64,000 bases of DNA, from contig OZ038382.1 in assembly GCA_964036045.1 (NCBI GenBank), positions 3,511,789 to 3,575,788 on the forward strand, in the 5' to 3' direction. Shown here one piece after another: positions 44,194-56,300 of this stretch. Each line of letters begins with the position of its first letter. Position 1 is the first letter of the stretch. The stretch is from Eutreptiella sp. 'Long Island Sound 2002' (lineage: Eukaryota > Euglenozoa > Euglenophyceae > Eutreptiales > Eutreptiaceae). The position numbers were made by a program, and so were the translations under genes. Under the pieces are notes generated by a model. The model was not told where the DNA came from. It saw only the letters and a program-made list of their open reading frames with translations, and searched no databases.

Positions 44194-46867
44194 ATGCACT
44201 GCCTCACTGCCTGGGGGCAGTGGGCAGTGGACCTCCTGCAATGCACTGCCTCACTGTCTGGGGCAGTGGGCAGTGCAACTCCTGTAATACACTGCCGCAC
44301 TGCCCGGGGGGCGGTGGGCAGTGCAACTCCTGCAATGCACTGCCTCGCTCCCTGGGGGCAGTGGGCAGTGGAACTCCTGCAACGCACTGCCTCACTGCCT
44401 GGGGGCAGTGGGCAGTGCAACTCCTGCAATGCACTGCCTCGCCGCCTGGGGGCAGTGGGCAGTGGAACGCCTGCAACGCACTGCCTCACTGCCTGGGGAC
44501 AGTGGGCAGTGGAACTCCTGCAATGCACTGCCCCACTGCCTGGGGGCAGCGGGCAGTGCAACTCTTGCAATGCACTGCCTCACTGCCCTGGGGCAGTGGG
44601 CAGTGGACCTCCTGCAATGCACTGCCTCACTGCCTGGGGGCAGTGGGCAGTGGAACTCCTGCAATAACCGGGCGCACTGGCCTGGGGGGGACGGGGAGTC
44701 CTGTTCAGGGGGTGGTCGGAACCTCGTGCAAGGCCCATGGGGAGCCATCATCTTCCAATAACCGGGCGCACCGGCCTGGGGGGGACGGGGAGTCCAGCCC
44801 AGGGGATGGTCGGAGCCTCTTGCCAGGGCCAATGGGGGGCCATCTTCTTCAGAGAACCGGGCGCACCGGCCCGGGGGGGACGGGGAGTCCTGCCCAGGGG
44901 GTGTTCGGAGTCTCCTGCCAGGCCAATGGGGGGCCGTCTTCTGCACAGAACCGGGCGCACCGGCCCGGGGGGGACGGGGAGTCCTGCCCAGGGGGTGGTC
45001 GGAGTCTCCTGCCAGGCCAATGGGGGGCCATCTTCTGCAGAGAACAGGGCGCACCGGCCCGGGGGGGACGGGGAGTCCTGCCCAGGGGGTGTTCGGAGTC
45101 TCCTGCCAGGCCAATGGGGGGCAATCTTCTTCAGAGAACCGGGCGCACCGGCCTGGGGGGGACGGGGAGTCCTGCCCAGGGGGTGTTCGGATCCTCCTGC
45201 CAGGGCAATGGGGGGCCATCTTTATTTAGAGAACCGGGCGCACCGGCCTGGGGGGACGGGGAGTCCTGCCCAGGGGGTGTTCGGAGTCTCCTGCAAGGCC
45301 AGTGGGGAGCCATCTTCTTCAGAGAACCGGGCGCACCGGCCCGGGGGGGACGGGGAGTCCTGCCCAGGGGGTGTTCGGAGTCTCCTGCGAGGCCAATGGG
45401 GGGCCATCTTCTTCATAGAACCGGGCGCACCGGCCTGGGGGGGACGGGGAGTCCTGCCCAGGGGGTGTTCGGAGTCTCCTGCAAGGCCAGTGGGGGGCCA
45501 TCTTCTTCAGTGGGCAGCGGAACTCCTGCAATGCACTGCCTCACTGCCTGGGGGCAGTGGGCAGTGGACCTCCTGCAGTGCACTGCCTCACTGTCTGGGG
45601 CAGTGGGCAGTGCAACTCCTGTAATACACTGCCGCACTGCCCGGGGGGCGGTGGGCAGTGCAACTCCTGCAATGCACTGCCTCGCTGCCTGGGGGCAGTG
45701 GGCAGTGGAACTCCTGCAACGCACTGCCTCACTGCCTGGGGGCAGTGGGCAGTGCAACTCCTGCAATGCACTGCCTCGCCGCCTGGGGGCAGTGGGCAGT
45801 GGAACGCCTGCAACGCACTGCCTCACTGCCTGGGGACAGTGGGCAGTGGAACTCCTGCAATGCACTGCCCCACTGCCTGGGGGCAGCGGGCAGTGCAACT
45901 CTTGCAATGCACTGCCTCACTGCCGTGGGGCAGTGGGCAGTGGACCTCCTGCAATGCACTGCCTCACTGCCTGGGGGCAGTGGGCAGTGGAACTCCTGCA
46001 ATAACCGGGCGCACTGGCCTGGGGGGGACGGGGAGTCCTGTTCAGGGGGTGGTCGGAACCTCCTGCAAGGCCCATGGGGAGCCATCATCTTCCAATAACC
46101 GGGCGCACCGGCCTGGGGGGGACGGGGAGTCCAGCCCAGGGGATGGTCGGAGCCTCTTGCCAGGGCCAATGGGGGGCCATCTTCTTCAGAGAACCGGGCG
46201 CACCGGCCCGGGGGGGACGGGGAGTCCTGCCCAGGGGGTGTTCGGAGTCTCCTGCCAGGCCAATGGGGGGCCATCTTCTGCACAGAACCGGGCGCACCGG
46301 CCCGGGGGGGACGGGGAGTCCTGCCCAGGGGGTGGTCGGAGTCTCCTGCCAGGCCAATGGGGGGCCATCTTCTGCAGAGAACCGGGCGCACCGGCCCGGG
46401 GGGGACGGGGAGTCCTGCCCAGGGGGTGTTCGGAGTCTCCTGCCAGGCCAATGGGGGGCAATCTTCTTCAGAGAACCGGGCGCACCGGCCTGGGGGGGAC
46501 GGGGAGTCCTGCCCAGGGGGTGTTCGGATCCTCCTGCCAGGGCAATGGGGGGCCATCTTCATTTAGAGAACCGGGCGCACCGGCCTGGGGGGACGGGGAG
46601 TCCTGCCCAGGGGGTGTTCGGAGTCTCCTGCAAGGCCAGTGGGGAGCCATCTTCTTCAGAGAACCGGGCGCACCGGCCCGGGGGGGACGGGGAGTCCTGC
46701 CCAGGGGGTGTTCGGAGTCTCCTGCGAGGCCAATGGGGGGCCATCTTCTTCAGAGAACCGGGCGCACCGGCCTGGGGGGGACGGGGAGTCCTGCCCAGGG
46801 GGTGTTCGGAGTCTCCTGCAAGGCCAGTGGGGGGCCATCTTCTTCAGTGGGCAGTGGAACTCCTGCA
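44194..46867. repeat. 1,337-bp higher-order tandem duplication
   Basis: 44194-45530 and 45531-46867 match base for base apart from scattered substitutions. The first units of each copy share the rare variants TCACTGTCTGGGGCAG and CCTGTAATACACTGCCGC. Each copy spans a 47-bp block, the CTGCAATAACCGGGCGCA junction and a 94-bp block. This is a recent unequal-exchange duplication. Confidence 0.85.
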
Positions 46868-48444
46868 ATGCACTGCCCCACTGCTTGGGGGCAGTGGACA
46901 GTGCAACTCCTGCAATGCACTGCCTCACTGCCCCAGAGCAGTGGGCAGTGGAACTCCTGCAATGCACTACCTCACTGCCCTGGGGCAGTGGGCAGTGGAA
47001 CTCTTGCAATGCACTGCCTCACTGCCAGGGGGCAGCGGACAGTGCAACCTCTGCAATGCACTGCCTCACTGCCCTGGGTCAGTGGGCAGTGCAACTCCTG
47101 CAATACACTGCCGCACTGCCTGGGGGCAGTGGGCAGTGCAACTCCTGCAATGCAATGCCTCACTGCCTGGGGGCAGTGGGCAGTGCAACTCCAAACTCCT
47201 GCCACGCACTGCCTCACTGCCTGGGGGCAGTGGGCAGTGCAACTCCTGCAATGCACTGCCTCAGTGCCCTGGGGGCAGTGGGAAGTGGAAGTCCTGCAAT
47301 GCACTGCCTCACTGCCTGGGGGCAGTGGGCAGTGCAACTCCTGCAATGCACTGCCTCACTGCCTGGGGGCAGTGGGCAGTGGAACTCCTGCAATGCACCG
47401 CCTCAACGCCTGGGGGCAGTGGGCAGTGCAACTCCTGCAATGCACTGCCTCACTGCCCTGGGGGCAGTGGACAGCGGAACTCCTGCAATGCACTGCCTCA
47501 CTGCCTGGGGGCAGTGGGCAGTGGAACTCCTGCAATGCACTGCCTCACTGCCTATGGGCAGCGGACAGTGCAACCCCTGCAATGCACCGCCTCACTGCCC
47601 TGGGGCAGTGGGCAGTGAAACTCCCGCAATGCACTACCTCACTGCCTGGGGGCAGCGGGCAGCGGAACTCCTGCAATGCACTGCCTCACTGCCTGGGGGC
47701 AGCGGGCAGTGGAACTCCTGCAATGCACCGCCTCACTGCCCTGGGGGCAGTGGGCAGTGCAACTCCTGCAACGCACTGCCTCACTGCCTGGGGGCAGTGG
47801 GCAGTGCAACTCCTGCAATACACTACCGCACTGCTTGGGGGCAGTGGGCAGCGCAACTCCTGCAACGCACTGCCGCACTGGCTTGGGGGCAGTGGGCAGT
47901 GGACCTCCGGCAATACACTGCCGCACTGCCTGGGGGCAGTGAGCAGTGCAGCTCCTGCATTACTCTGCCCCACTGCCTGGGGGCAGTGGACAGTGCAACT
48001 CCTGCAACGCACTGCCTCACTGTCTGGGGGCAGTGGGCAGCGGAACTCCTGCAATGCACTGCCTCACTGCCTGGGGGCAGTGGGCAGTGGAACTCCTGCA
48101 ATGCACTGCCCCACTGCCTGGGGGTATTGGGCAGTGCAAACTCTGCAATACACTGCCGCACTGCCTGGGGGCAGTGGGCAGCGCAACTCCTGCAATGCAC
48201 TGCCTCACTGCCCCGGGGCAGTGGGCAGCGGAACTCCTGCAACGCACTGCCTCACTGCCTGGGGGCAGTGGGCAGTGCAACTCCTGCAATGGGTGGTCGG
48301 AGTGTAGTGCCGGGCCTGTGGGGATGTACTACTGGGCGCACCGGCCTTGGGGAATGGGGAGTCCAACCCAGGGGGCGTCCGGGGCATCCTTCAGCGCCTA
48401 TGGGGGGCCATCATCTTCGGAGAACCGGGCGCACCGGCCTGGGG

Positions 48445-49010
48445 GGGACGGGGAGTCCAGGCCAGGGGGTGGTCGGAGCCTCCTGCAGGGCCCATGGGGA
48501 GGCGTCATCTGCTAATAACCGGGCGCACCAGCCTGGGTGGGACGGGGAGCCCAGCCCAGGGGGTGGTCGGAACCTCCTGCAAGGCCCATGGGGAGCCATC
48601 ATCTTCCAATAACCGGGCGCACCGGCCTGGGGGGGACGGGGAGTCCAGCCCAGGGGGTGGTCGGAGCCTCCTGCCAGGGCCAATGGGGGGCCATCTTCTT
48701 CAGAGAACCGGGCGCACCGGCCCGGGGGGGACGGGGAGTCCAGGCCAGGGGGTGGTCGGAGCCTCCTGCAGGGCCCATGGGGAGGCGTCATCTGCTAATA
48801 ACCGGGCGCACCAGCCTGGGTGGGACGGGGAGCCCAGCCCAGGGGGTGGTCGGAACCTCCTGCAAGGCCCATGGGGAGCCATCATCTTCCAATAACCGGG
48901 CGCACCGGCCTGGGGGGGACGGGGAGTCCTGCCCAGGGGGTGTTCGGATCCTCCTGCCAGGGCCAATGGGGGGCCATCTTCTTCAGAGAACCGGGCGCAC
49001 CGGCCCGCGG
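48445..49010. repeat. 283-bp local duplication in a 94-bp block
   Basis: The variant run with GAGGCGTCATCTGCTAATAA followed by CATCATCTTCCAATAACC occurs at about 48495-48610 and again 283 bp later (about 48780-48895). 283 is three 94-bp units plus one base. Confidence 0.7.
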
Positions 49011-49586
49011 GGGACGGGGAGTCCTGCCCAGGGGGTGTTCGGATCCTCCTGCCAGGGCAATGGGGGGCCATCTTCTTCAGAGAACCGGGCGCACCGGCCT
49101 GGGGGGGACGGGGAGTCCTGCCCAGGGGGTGGTCGGAGTCTCCTGCAAGGCCAGTGGGGGGCCATCTTCTTCAGAGAACCGGGCGCACCGGCCCGGGGGG
49201 GACGGGGAGTCCTGCCCAGGGGGTGTTCGGAGTCTCCTGCCAGGCCAATGGGGGGCCATCTTCTTCATAGAACCGGGCGCACCGGCCCGGGGTAGACGGG
49301 GAGTCCTGCCCAGGGGATGTTCGGAGTCTCTTGCAAGGCCAGTGGGGGGCCATCTTCTTCAATGGGCAGTGGAACTCCTACAATGCACTGCCTCACTGCT
49401 TGGGGGCAGTGGACAGTGCAACTCCTGCAATGCGCTGCCTCACTGTCCCAGAGCAGTGGGCAGTGGAAATCCTGCAATGCACTACCTCACTGCCCTGGGG
49501 CAGTGGGCAGTGGAACTCTTGCAATGCACTGCCTCACTGCCTGGGGGCAGCGGACAGTGCAACCTCCGCAATGCACTGCCTCACTG

Positions 49587-49606
49587 CCCTGGGTCAGTGG
49601 GCAGTG
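49587..49606. repeat. LINE target-site duplication, left copy
   Basis: CCCTGGGTCAGTGGGCAGTG, identical to 59084-59103. The GGGTCAG variant is uncommon among the 47-bp units, so the match is unlikely to be chance. Left-edge ambiguity is about two C because the LINE tail ends in CC. Confidence 0.9.
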
Positions 49607-50372
49607 GAACGCTTGGCACCAGTCTAAAAACCCTCAGGATGGTAGCTGTAGGACGGATTGCCTACACGCACTGCCACGCTCGACACCAATCGTGAATCGT
49701 CGTGATAGTCGTGCCACCACGTGACTCAGCTCTGCCATCGTGGCCCCCTCTCCGCTCAGCTCCACCCGTATGGTGCACTCTCTCTCTCCCTCTTCATCCC
49801 GTGTCTCCAAGGGCTGAGTGCCGCACCTCAAGTGCGTCCCTCCCCCTTGCAAGCCGTTTCCTGCTCGCAGTGGGCACGTCGTTATACATTCGTCTCTGGC
49901 AAGACGTCGACCTCGCCGTGGCAATCTTCCAGGCCGCTACGCGGGGAGCCGCGACGGGGACTGCATTCGACGTATCCGCCGCTTAAGCGTGACGCCTTGT
50001 GCAGGGGTATCATCAGTCGTCCGATTCGTCGTCCCAACGTGGGGCCCCTCGCTCCCGTGCGCCACTAGGGTTGCAGCACCACGCGCCAGCGCGGTGCTCC
50101 CCTCGCATCCCCGCCCTGTGTGTCCTGGGACCCCCGCTCACCGACCCGGTCCGCCAGGCGGCCCCATGTTACTCCGCGCCATCGCGCCATGCTCTTTGTT
50201 TTGTCACACTATGGCCACGCTCGTGGTACCCCTTGTTTCTCTCCTGCGCGCCCCATCCGACTGGGGCTGCCTATGATGTCAGTGCACCTCCGTTTGCCGA
50301 CACCTCAATCTGCTCCCCCCCCCCAACATATTGCGGCCACAGGCCACCCGCTCTTTTCTCGCCACAGCTACC

Positions 50373-53372
50373 ATGTCAGACCGCTCAACACCGTCCCAGG
50401 ACACCCCCTCTCCCGCCCCCGACACCGGTCGAGGCGGCGCCATTCGTCAGGGGCCGTTCCCCATGTTTCTGATGGACATCGCCCAGTCCGACGATGCTGA
50501 CCGTCTGCTGCGAGAACTGGACATGCTGAAGGATGACGCACTGGAAGCGGCAGATACGGCTATCCAGGCCACCGACCCCGCCCTGGCTGACTTGTGTGAT
50601 GCCCTGCGGTGGACGGCTGCCAACGGCGACATCCAGGCTATTACAGCGGTGACGGGGGTGTGGACGCCGCGGGGGCTCCTGCTCACAGCCACCGTAACGG
50701 TCGCCGCAGGCCCGTCTGACACGAAGGTCATCGAGCACGTCCCCCTGTCGCTGGTACAAGGAGGCCCACTGCTGGAGTATATCTCCAAGGACCCTGAGGC
50801 CCTCACAGCGGCTCTCGTCACGCGGTGGAGCCCAAGCCATGCCCCAATTTCGGCGTCACGCCTCCGCAACCAAGTCTTCAAGGGCCTGTACACAGCCCGC
50901 GAACAGCCACCGCCCGTCGACACTGCCGGCCCTCCGGACATCCAAAGCCAGAAGGTCTCCCACAAGATCCACAAGCCCATCAGCCAGTTCCTTACCCCCC
51001 ACCTCAGACCGTCATGGGACCGCCTCCGCACCCGAGAGGTAGTTGCGGCCTTTTGGGCGCTACCCAACGACGTGCATGCGGTCCTGCAGGCGGCCCACAT
51101 CCCGACAGCAGACCTCGTCCCGCTGAAGTTCGGGCTCCTAGCGTGGGCCTCCTCCGTCTGCCTCACAGGACAGTACACGCCAGCCCCCGTTCCCACACCC
51201 CCCGCCCTCGCCAACAAGGGCATGTGGACCCCCGAGCAGCTGCGGCCGCTGCTCGAGTGCTCGATCTTGCCGATCCGCAGCGTGGAGCTGCTGCATCAGA
51301 TCGAGCAGGCTGGCGAGCACTCCTGGGCTACAGCCCCCACTTTCGCCCTGCTGCAGGCCGGCATCGCCGACACCGCCAACCCGCCCCCGCTCACGCCGCC
51401 CAGCCACGCACCTTACCTCACCAAAGGGCAAGCGGCGCCCAGCCCCGCCGGCACTCTGTTCGCCACGGCGGCGTTCACCCCAGCGTCAGCCCTGTACAAG
51501 GCCCAGGGCAAGCCCACCCCCTCAGGGTCCGAGCCATCGCCTTCGTCACTGTTGCCCGAACAGACAAGGCTTTCTTTCAATCTCCCAGAGCCTGCCTCCC
51601 AGGTACCACCGGCTGCCGCGGACCCCACGCCTCCGGAGTCACCGGCCCCGGCCGTCGGGTCGGCCCCCCCCAGCCCCTCCCAGGTGGGGGAGCCTTTTGT
51701 CCCGGACCTGGATGTCACGGCCTACTCCACCGACTACGCTCAATTGCATGACGAGTATGAGGCCCAACGACGGGAGCTGGCCGTGGCACGGGGCGACCTG
51801 GAGTCCCTCACGCGGGATCTGGACGCGATGCGCACTGAACGGGATAATGCCCAGCAGCAGGCCCAGTGTTGCGCCGCGGCACAGCGGCAGACCGAAGCCG
51901 TCAGGCTCAACAACTTCATCAGGTCGGTACCCCCCCTCCTGTCCATCGCCACCAGACTCCACGGCCTCCAGTCCACGCCGCCGGCATTCGCCAACGCCGT
52001 GCGCAGTACCGTTCCGGCTTCGTTCGAGCTGCCCCCCCCCGGCTCTCAGCAGTTCCTGGTCCTCGTGCCGGTCATCCTCGCCGCAGCAGTTCTCACCTCG
52101 CCCCAGGCACCCAACCTCGAGGAGTTGGCCGACGTCCTCCGTAGGGCTATGGCCGCGCCAGGCGCCGTGCCGGTCCCGGGGGCCCCTGCGCGTGCGCCCG
52201 AACTGTCGTTCGCAGTCCCGGAACCGATCCCTAAGCCGAGGGCGGTCTCTGCCTTTCGGGCACCGGGCGCGACCGCCCAGCCGCCGCCGTCTCTGCCGTC
52301 GCCTGCCGATGCCGCCCTGACCGACCTGCTGGAGTGGATCCCGGGGATCCCCAAGGGCTGTGAGGACGAGGTTGCGCACGCGCTCCACCTCCAGCTCTTC
52401 CGCCAGTACGGCGCGAAGGTCGACACCCTCCCGCAGTCGCCGATCCGGGAGCAGTGGGCCTGGGTCCACAGCCACGCGCCCAGCCTGCCCGGCATCGCGG
52501 AAGTCCTGCGCTCCTTCCTCTCCAACCCCCCTGCAGTCCAGCAGGTTTCCGCCAGCCCAGCCACCTCCCCATCAGAAGCTGCAGCCGCCAACCAGGCACA
52601 GGGCGCAGCGAAAAAGAAGGGGTATACACCCCAAAAAATCGATCCGCAAGTCTACTCGAAAGCCCTGTGGGTCGGCTGGCAAGAAGTCGACGATCCGCCG
52701 TCCGGTGAAGTTGATGCAGGGCTCCTCGGTGGTATCCTTCGGGATAAATTTGGTGCAGGCCTTTCCTCCATTACTGAAGAACAATTGAACCATACATCCA
52801 AGTTCACAATCGTCGGAATCCGACCAGCAGAGTACGAGCGCGGCATGCGACTGACGAGGCAACACACGGCTCGTGGCTGGCGAGTGACGTGGGCCGAATC
52901 GAAGAAACAGCCGTTTACGCCCTGGGTGCCTGACCCTGACCGAGACCGAGACCGTCCGCCCCGGAAGACTCATCGGGGAAGCCGCGGGAAGCAGCGCCGT
53001 CCACGGGACCCTGACGATCAGGTGGACCTTACGGCAACGTCGGGATCGGACGGAGAACCAGACTCCAAATATCAGCGCAGGTACAGCCCCCGCCGCTCGG
53101 ACCGGTCCCCGTCCCGCCGCCGCAGCCCAGGCCATCGCCGCGACAGCCCGCCGCCGAGGCGTCGCAGCGCGTACCGCGATGAGCCACAAGCGCTCTCCAG
53201 CCGCCACGACCACCATGCAGCAGCCCCCCTCCTGCCCTACCCGTACTCGGGGGACCCCCACGACCCCCGAGTGGCCATGGCCCACAACCCCTACGCTCCC
53301 CCGCCCTGGAGCCCCCCAGCCGACCCCCACCGCTACCAGCCGTACTTCGGTCGGCGTCCGCGGGACCGGTAA
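50373..53372 (+). CDS. LINE ORF1 protein (gag-like)
   Basis: Intact 999-residue ORF. I take ATG 50373 (ACCATG context) rather than the upstream TTG at 50331. No RRM or CCHC knuckle is visible. It has a folded-looking N-terminal third (WALPNDVHAVLQAAHIP), a long Pro/Ala/Ser linker and a predicted coiled coil at about residues 455-515 (EYEAQRRELAVARGDLE, LTRDLDAMRTERD). A second Pro-rich stretch follows, then a conserved-looking block near residues 750-850 (YSKALWVGWQEVDD, KFTIVGIRPAEYERGM). The tail is basic and RS/RD-rich (SPRRSDRSPSRRRSPGHRR), resembling SR-type RNA-binding tails. Expected role: binding element RNA in a particle with ORF2. Ends TAA, 8 bp before ORF2. Confidence 0.85.
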   Translation: MSDRSTPSQDTPSPAPDTGRGGAIRQGPFPMFLMDIAQSDDADRLLRELDMLKDDALEAADTAIQATDPALADLCDALRWTAANGDIQAITAVTGVWTPRGLLLTATVTVAAGPSDTKVIEHVPLSLVQGGPLLEYISKDPEALTAALVTRWSPSHAPISASRLRNQVFKGLYTAREQPPPVDTAGPPDIQSQKVSHKIHKPISQFLTPHLRPSWDRLRTREVVAAFWALPNDVHAVLQAAHIPTADLVPLKFGLLAWASSVCLTGQYTPAPVPTPPALANKGMWTPEQLRPLLECSILPIRSVELLHQIEQAGEHSWATAPTFALLQAGIADTANPPPLTPPSHAPYLTKGQAAPSPAGTLFATAAFTPASALYKAQGKPTPSGSEPSPSSLLPEQTRLSFNLPEPASQVPPAAADPTPPESPAPAVGSAPPSPSQVGEPFVPDLDVTAYSTDYAQLHDEYEAQRRELAVARGDLESLTRDLDAMRTERDNAQQQAQCCAAAQRQTEAVRLNNFIRSVPPLLSIATRLHGLQSTPPAFANAVRSTVPASFELPPPGSQQFLVLVPVILAAAVLTSPQAPNLEELADVLRRAMAAPGAVPVPGAPARAPELSFAVPEPIPKPRAVSAFRAPGATAQPPPSLPSPADAALTDLLEWIPGIPKGCEDEVAHALHLQLFRQYGAKVDTLPQSPIREQWAWVHSHAPSLPGIAEVLRSFLSNPPAVQQVSASPATSPSEAAAANQAQGAAKKKGYTPQKIDPQVYSKALWVGWQEVDDPPSGEVDAGLLGGILRDKFGAGLSSITEEQLNHTSKFTIVGIRPAEYERGMRLTRQHTARGWRVTWAESKKQPFTPWVPDPDRDRDRPPRKTHRGSRGKQRRPRDPDDQVDLTATSGSDGEPDSKYQRRYSPRRSDRSPSRRRSPGHRRDSPPPRRRSAYRDEPQALSSRHDHHAAAPLLPYPYSGDPHDPRVAMAHNPYAPPPWSPPADPHRYQPYFGRRPRDR

Positions 53373-53380
53373 CCCGGGAC

Positions 53381-56300
53381 ATGGCGGGGCGCAACGAGGA
53401 CATCCCTGCCGCCGTGTCTCAGCTCCGCCACTCCCACCTCGACGGCGTCCCCCATGTCCGGGACCTGCACCTGGGCGCATACACTCCCAGCTCCCCCCCC
53501 AGAGAGTGGGGCCTGGTACCGGTACCGGCCTCGGGCACTGCCCAGTTCATCACGCCCCCCTATGCCCTCGAAATGTGCCTGCACCTGCCGGTGGGGGTGC
53601 ACTACTACCGGGCGTGCAGCGGGGCGGACCCCTGGCCCCGTAACGTTCTGTCGTTAGTGGGCGCCGTGCACTGTGTGCAGGTGACGGGCTCCCATCAGTT
53701 GCAGCTCTGCCGCAAGGGCCTGCCACCCACCTCCTTCATCTTGCCCGAGCATCACCACGTGGTCCTCCCACAATCCCTACACAGCCGCGTCTCCATCACA
53801 GCCACAGGCCTCACCCGGGCCAGTGTCTTGGCGATGGCGGCCACGTACCACCACCGGCACCTCCGCAAGTGGGTGCGAGGCCTACCTTGCGCCCTCCCCG
53901 CAGCCGTGGACCGCAAGCTAACCCAGCACTCCACCGCCGCCAGCTCCTGCCCTGGTCCCCCCCCCACCGGCCACGTGTCGCCCCGCCCAGACGTGATGAC
54001 CCTCAACGTGCAGATGTCCCTGCGACCCAAGCTCCGCGCCCTGGACGTCCTGGTGCGCGAGTGCCAGTACCCGCTAACCCTGCATGTTCAAGAAGCGGGG
54101 CCCCAGATCATCCAACGGGTGCACCCCCTGTACCACACCATCCAGGCACCTGCAAGAATAGCTGGGGGATGTGCCACCCTCCTCTACAGGACCCCGGACC
54201 TGGTCGTGACCGGCCACAGCGCCCACCCGTCGGGACGAGCCCTCGTCACGCACTTCACCATGGCTGGCGTGACCCACTGCCACGCCAACGTGTATCTCCC
54301 CGCCGACGGGAACCTCGACACACTCCAAGAAGTCCTGGATTGGGTGTACCCGTACCTCCTCCTCACCCCGGCTAGAGTGGTTGTCCTGACAGGGGACCTG
54401 AACGCCAACTGCCGCTGGGTCTCGCACCTCCCTGTCTCCCCTGCCTCCCTCTGTGACCTCGTCCTCCCCACGCTCACGCGCCTTGGGATGCGCCGTCTAC
54501 GCCCCCTTGCGGAGGCCCCCACGTGGGTGAGCCCGCAAGGTTTCGCCGGTGCCCTGGACCACATCTTCCTCCGCGCCCCTTCGGAGGCAGCCCACACCAC
54601 GGAGGTGCGCTCCGATTCCAGTTTCCCATCTGACCACCTACCCGTGACTGCCACCCTCCATGACCTCCCGCCAGCGCCCCAATTGGTATGCCCTTCGAAA
54701 AAGGGCCGCTTCCCCATCCCGCGGGAGCCCCTCGCCAGCCAGCTCCGCACCCTCAACGACACCTTTCGGGCCGAACTCGCTGCGCCGCCCCCAGGCGCAC
54801 CCGCAGCGCAGCCACGCTATACCGAGGTGACCTCAGCGCTATACACCGCGGCTACGGCTGCCTACGGGCCCCCCGTCCCCAGCCAGCCGGTACCGTCGAC
54901 GGTACGTGTCCACGTCACCAACCTTCAACGCTACACGCTCGCCTACCCGGATTGGGCGTCCCAATCGTCACACCTCGTGGAGGTCGCCCGCCTCAAAGAA
55001 CGCATCCGAGCGGCCTGGGACGTTCTCCTTCTGGAGAAGGATGTAGGGCTGGCGCCCCTACCCGCTGCCCCTGGCCAACCCACCAAAGTGGACTACCGCC
55101 GCACGTTGGGGGCGCGGTACGTACCCCCAGCGGATCCGGTCTACGTGGTGGGCGTCCCAGTACCTCTTCATCAACAAGCCGCAGTTGCGTTGGACCAGCT
55201 GCGCCAAAGGCACCTTGCCCCTCTTGAGGCGCTCTCACTCGCGCGCGTCCGGACCATCACGGGATGGGAGGAAAGGCCGCTCGGCCCACCACCCAACGCC
55301 ACCACCGCAAACCTGCGGGCCATCATCCGCCGGGCGGCGGCCACTGTGCCGTACCACGACTTACTGGAGTACCGGCTGTTCGGACAATAGGAGGATGCCC
55401 AGTTTGCGGCGATCGTGAGCCTGATCAACGGTATTCTCCGTGGGGTGCCCGTGCCCCAGGCACACTCTGCAGACTTCATCAACCTTCCGAAAAAGACGCC
55501 GCACGGCCCCATTGCGAACGGCAGACCGCTGACCAATCTGGCCACGATATGGAAGCTCACGGCTGCCCTCATCAAAGACCACTACCAGCCCCGCCTGGTT
55601 CAGAACGGCATCCTGCCGCCCTACCAGTTCGGGATGTCCCCGCACTGCTCCTCCGTGGAGCTACTCCGCGTCCTACACGATGTATGGTGGGACCGCTGGC
55701 GCAGACGCCTTGAAGCGTGGGTCCTGTCGGACGATGTCCGCCACGCGTATGGCTCCATCAACCACACCACCGAGTACGCCGTCCTCACCGCCGCAGGGAT
55801 CTCCCCGGCCGACGCCGCGACCCTTCAGCACCACGACCGCGCCCTGGAGGTGCACATGGGGGGAGCTGACGGACGCTCTCCGTCCTCCACCCGGCTGGGG
55901 GCCGGCACGGGGCAAGGATGCCCCGTGTCCGGCATGAAGTACTGCATATATGGCGAGGTTCGGGGGCACGAAGCCTGCCGTTCCGTCCCCCCCACCGACA
56001 CCCCCGCGGGCCCGCTGAACCGGGTTCTCCTGATGGATGACACCCAGTGGCTGCCCGGCGACCGTTGCCATTTGCCCACCCTCGCCAGCGGCATTGAGAG
56101 AGCGGGCCGCCTCACCAACCTCCACTCAGACCCAACGAAAACGGTCTTGATCGGCACCGACATGCGCGATGGTCAGGTCTATTTCCTCAACGACACGGTA
56201 TACCTCAATGGTCACCCCGTGCGATGTGCCACGAGCCAGGACTACGTCCGCGTCCTTGGCCGCCATGCCCTTCCCCACCTCTTCCATCCCGTCGACTCCC

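Noticed and set aside
7762-55390. Claim that TAG is reassigned to glutamine in this genome
   Set aside because: Only four in-frame TAGs were seen, three of them in clearly decayed elements that also carry TGA stops and frameshifts. Kept only as a testable alternative.
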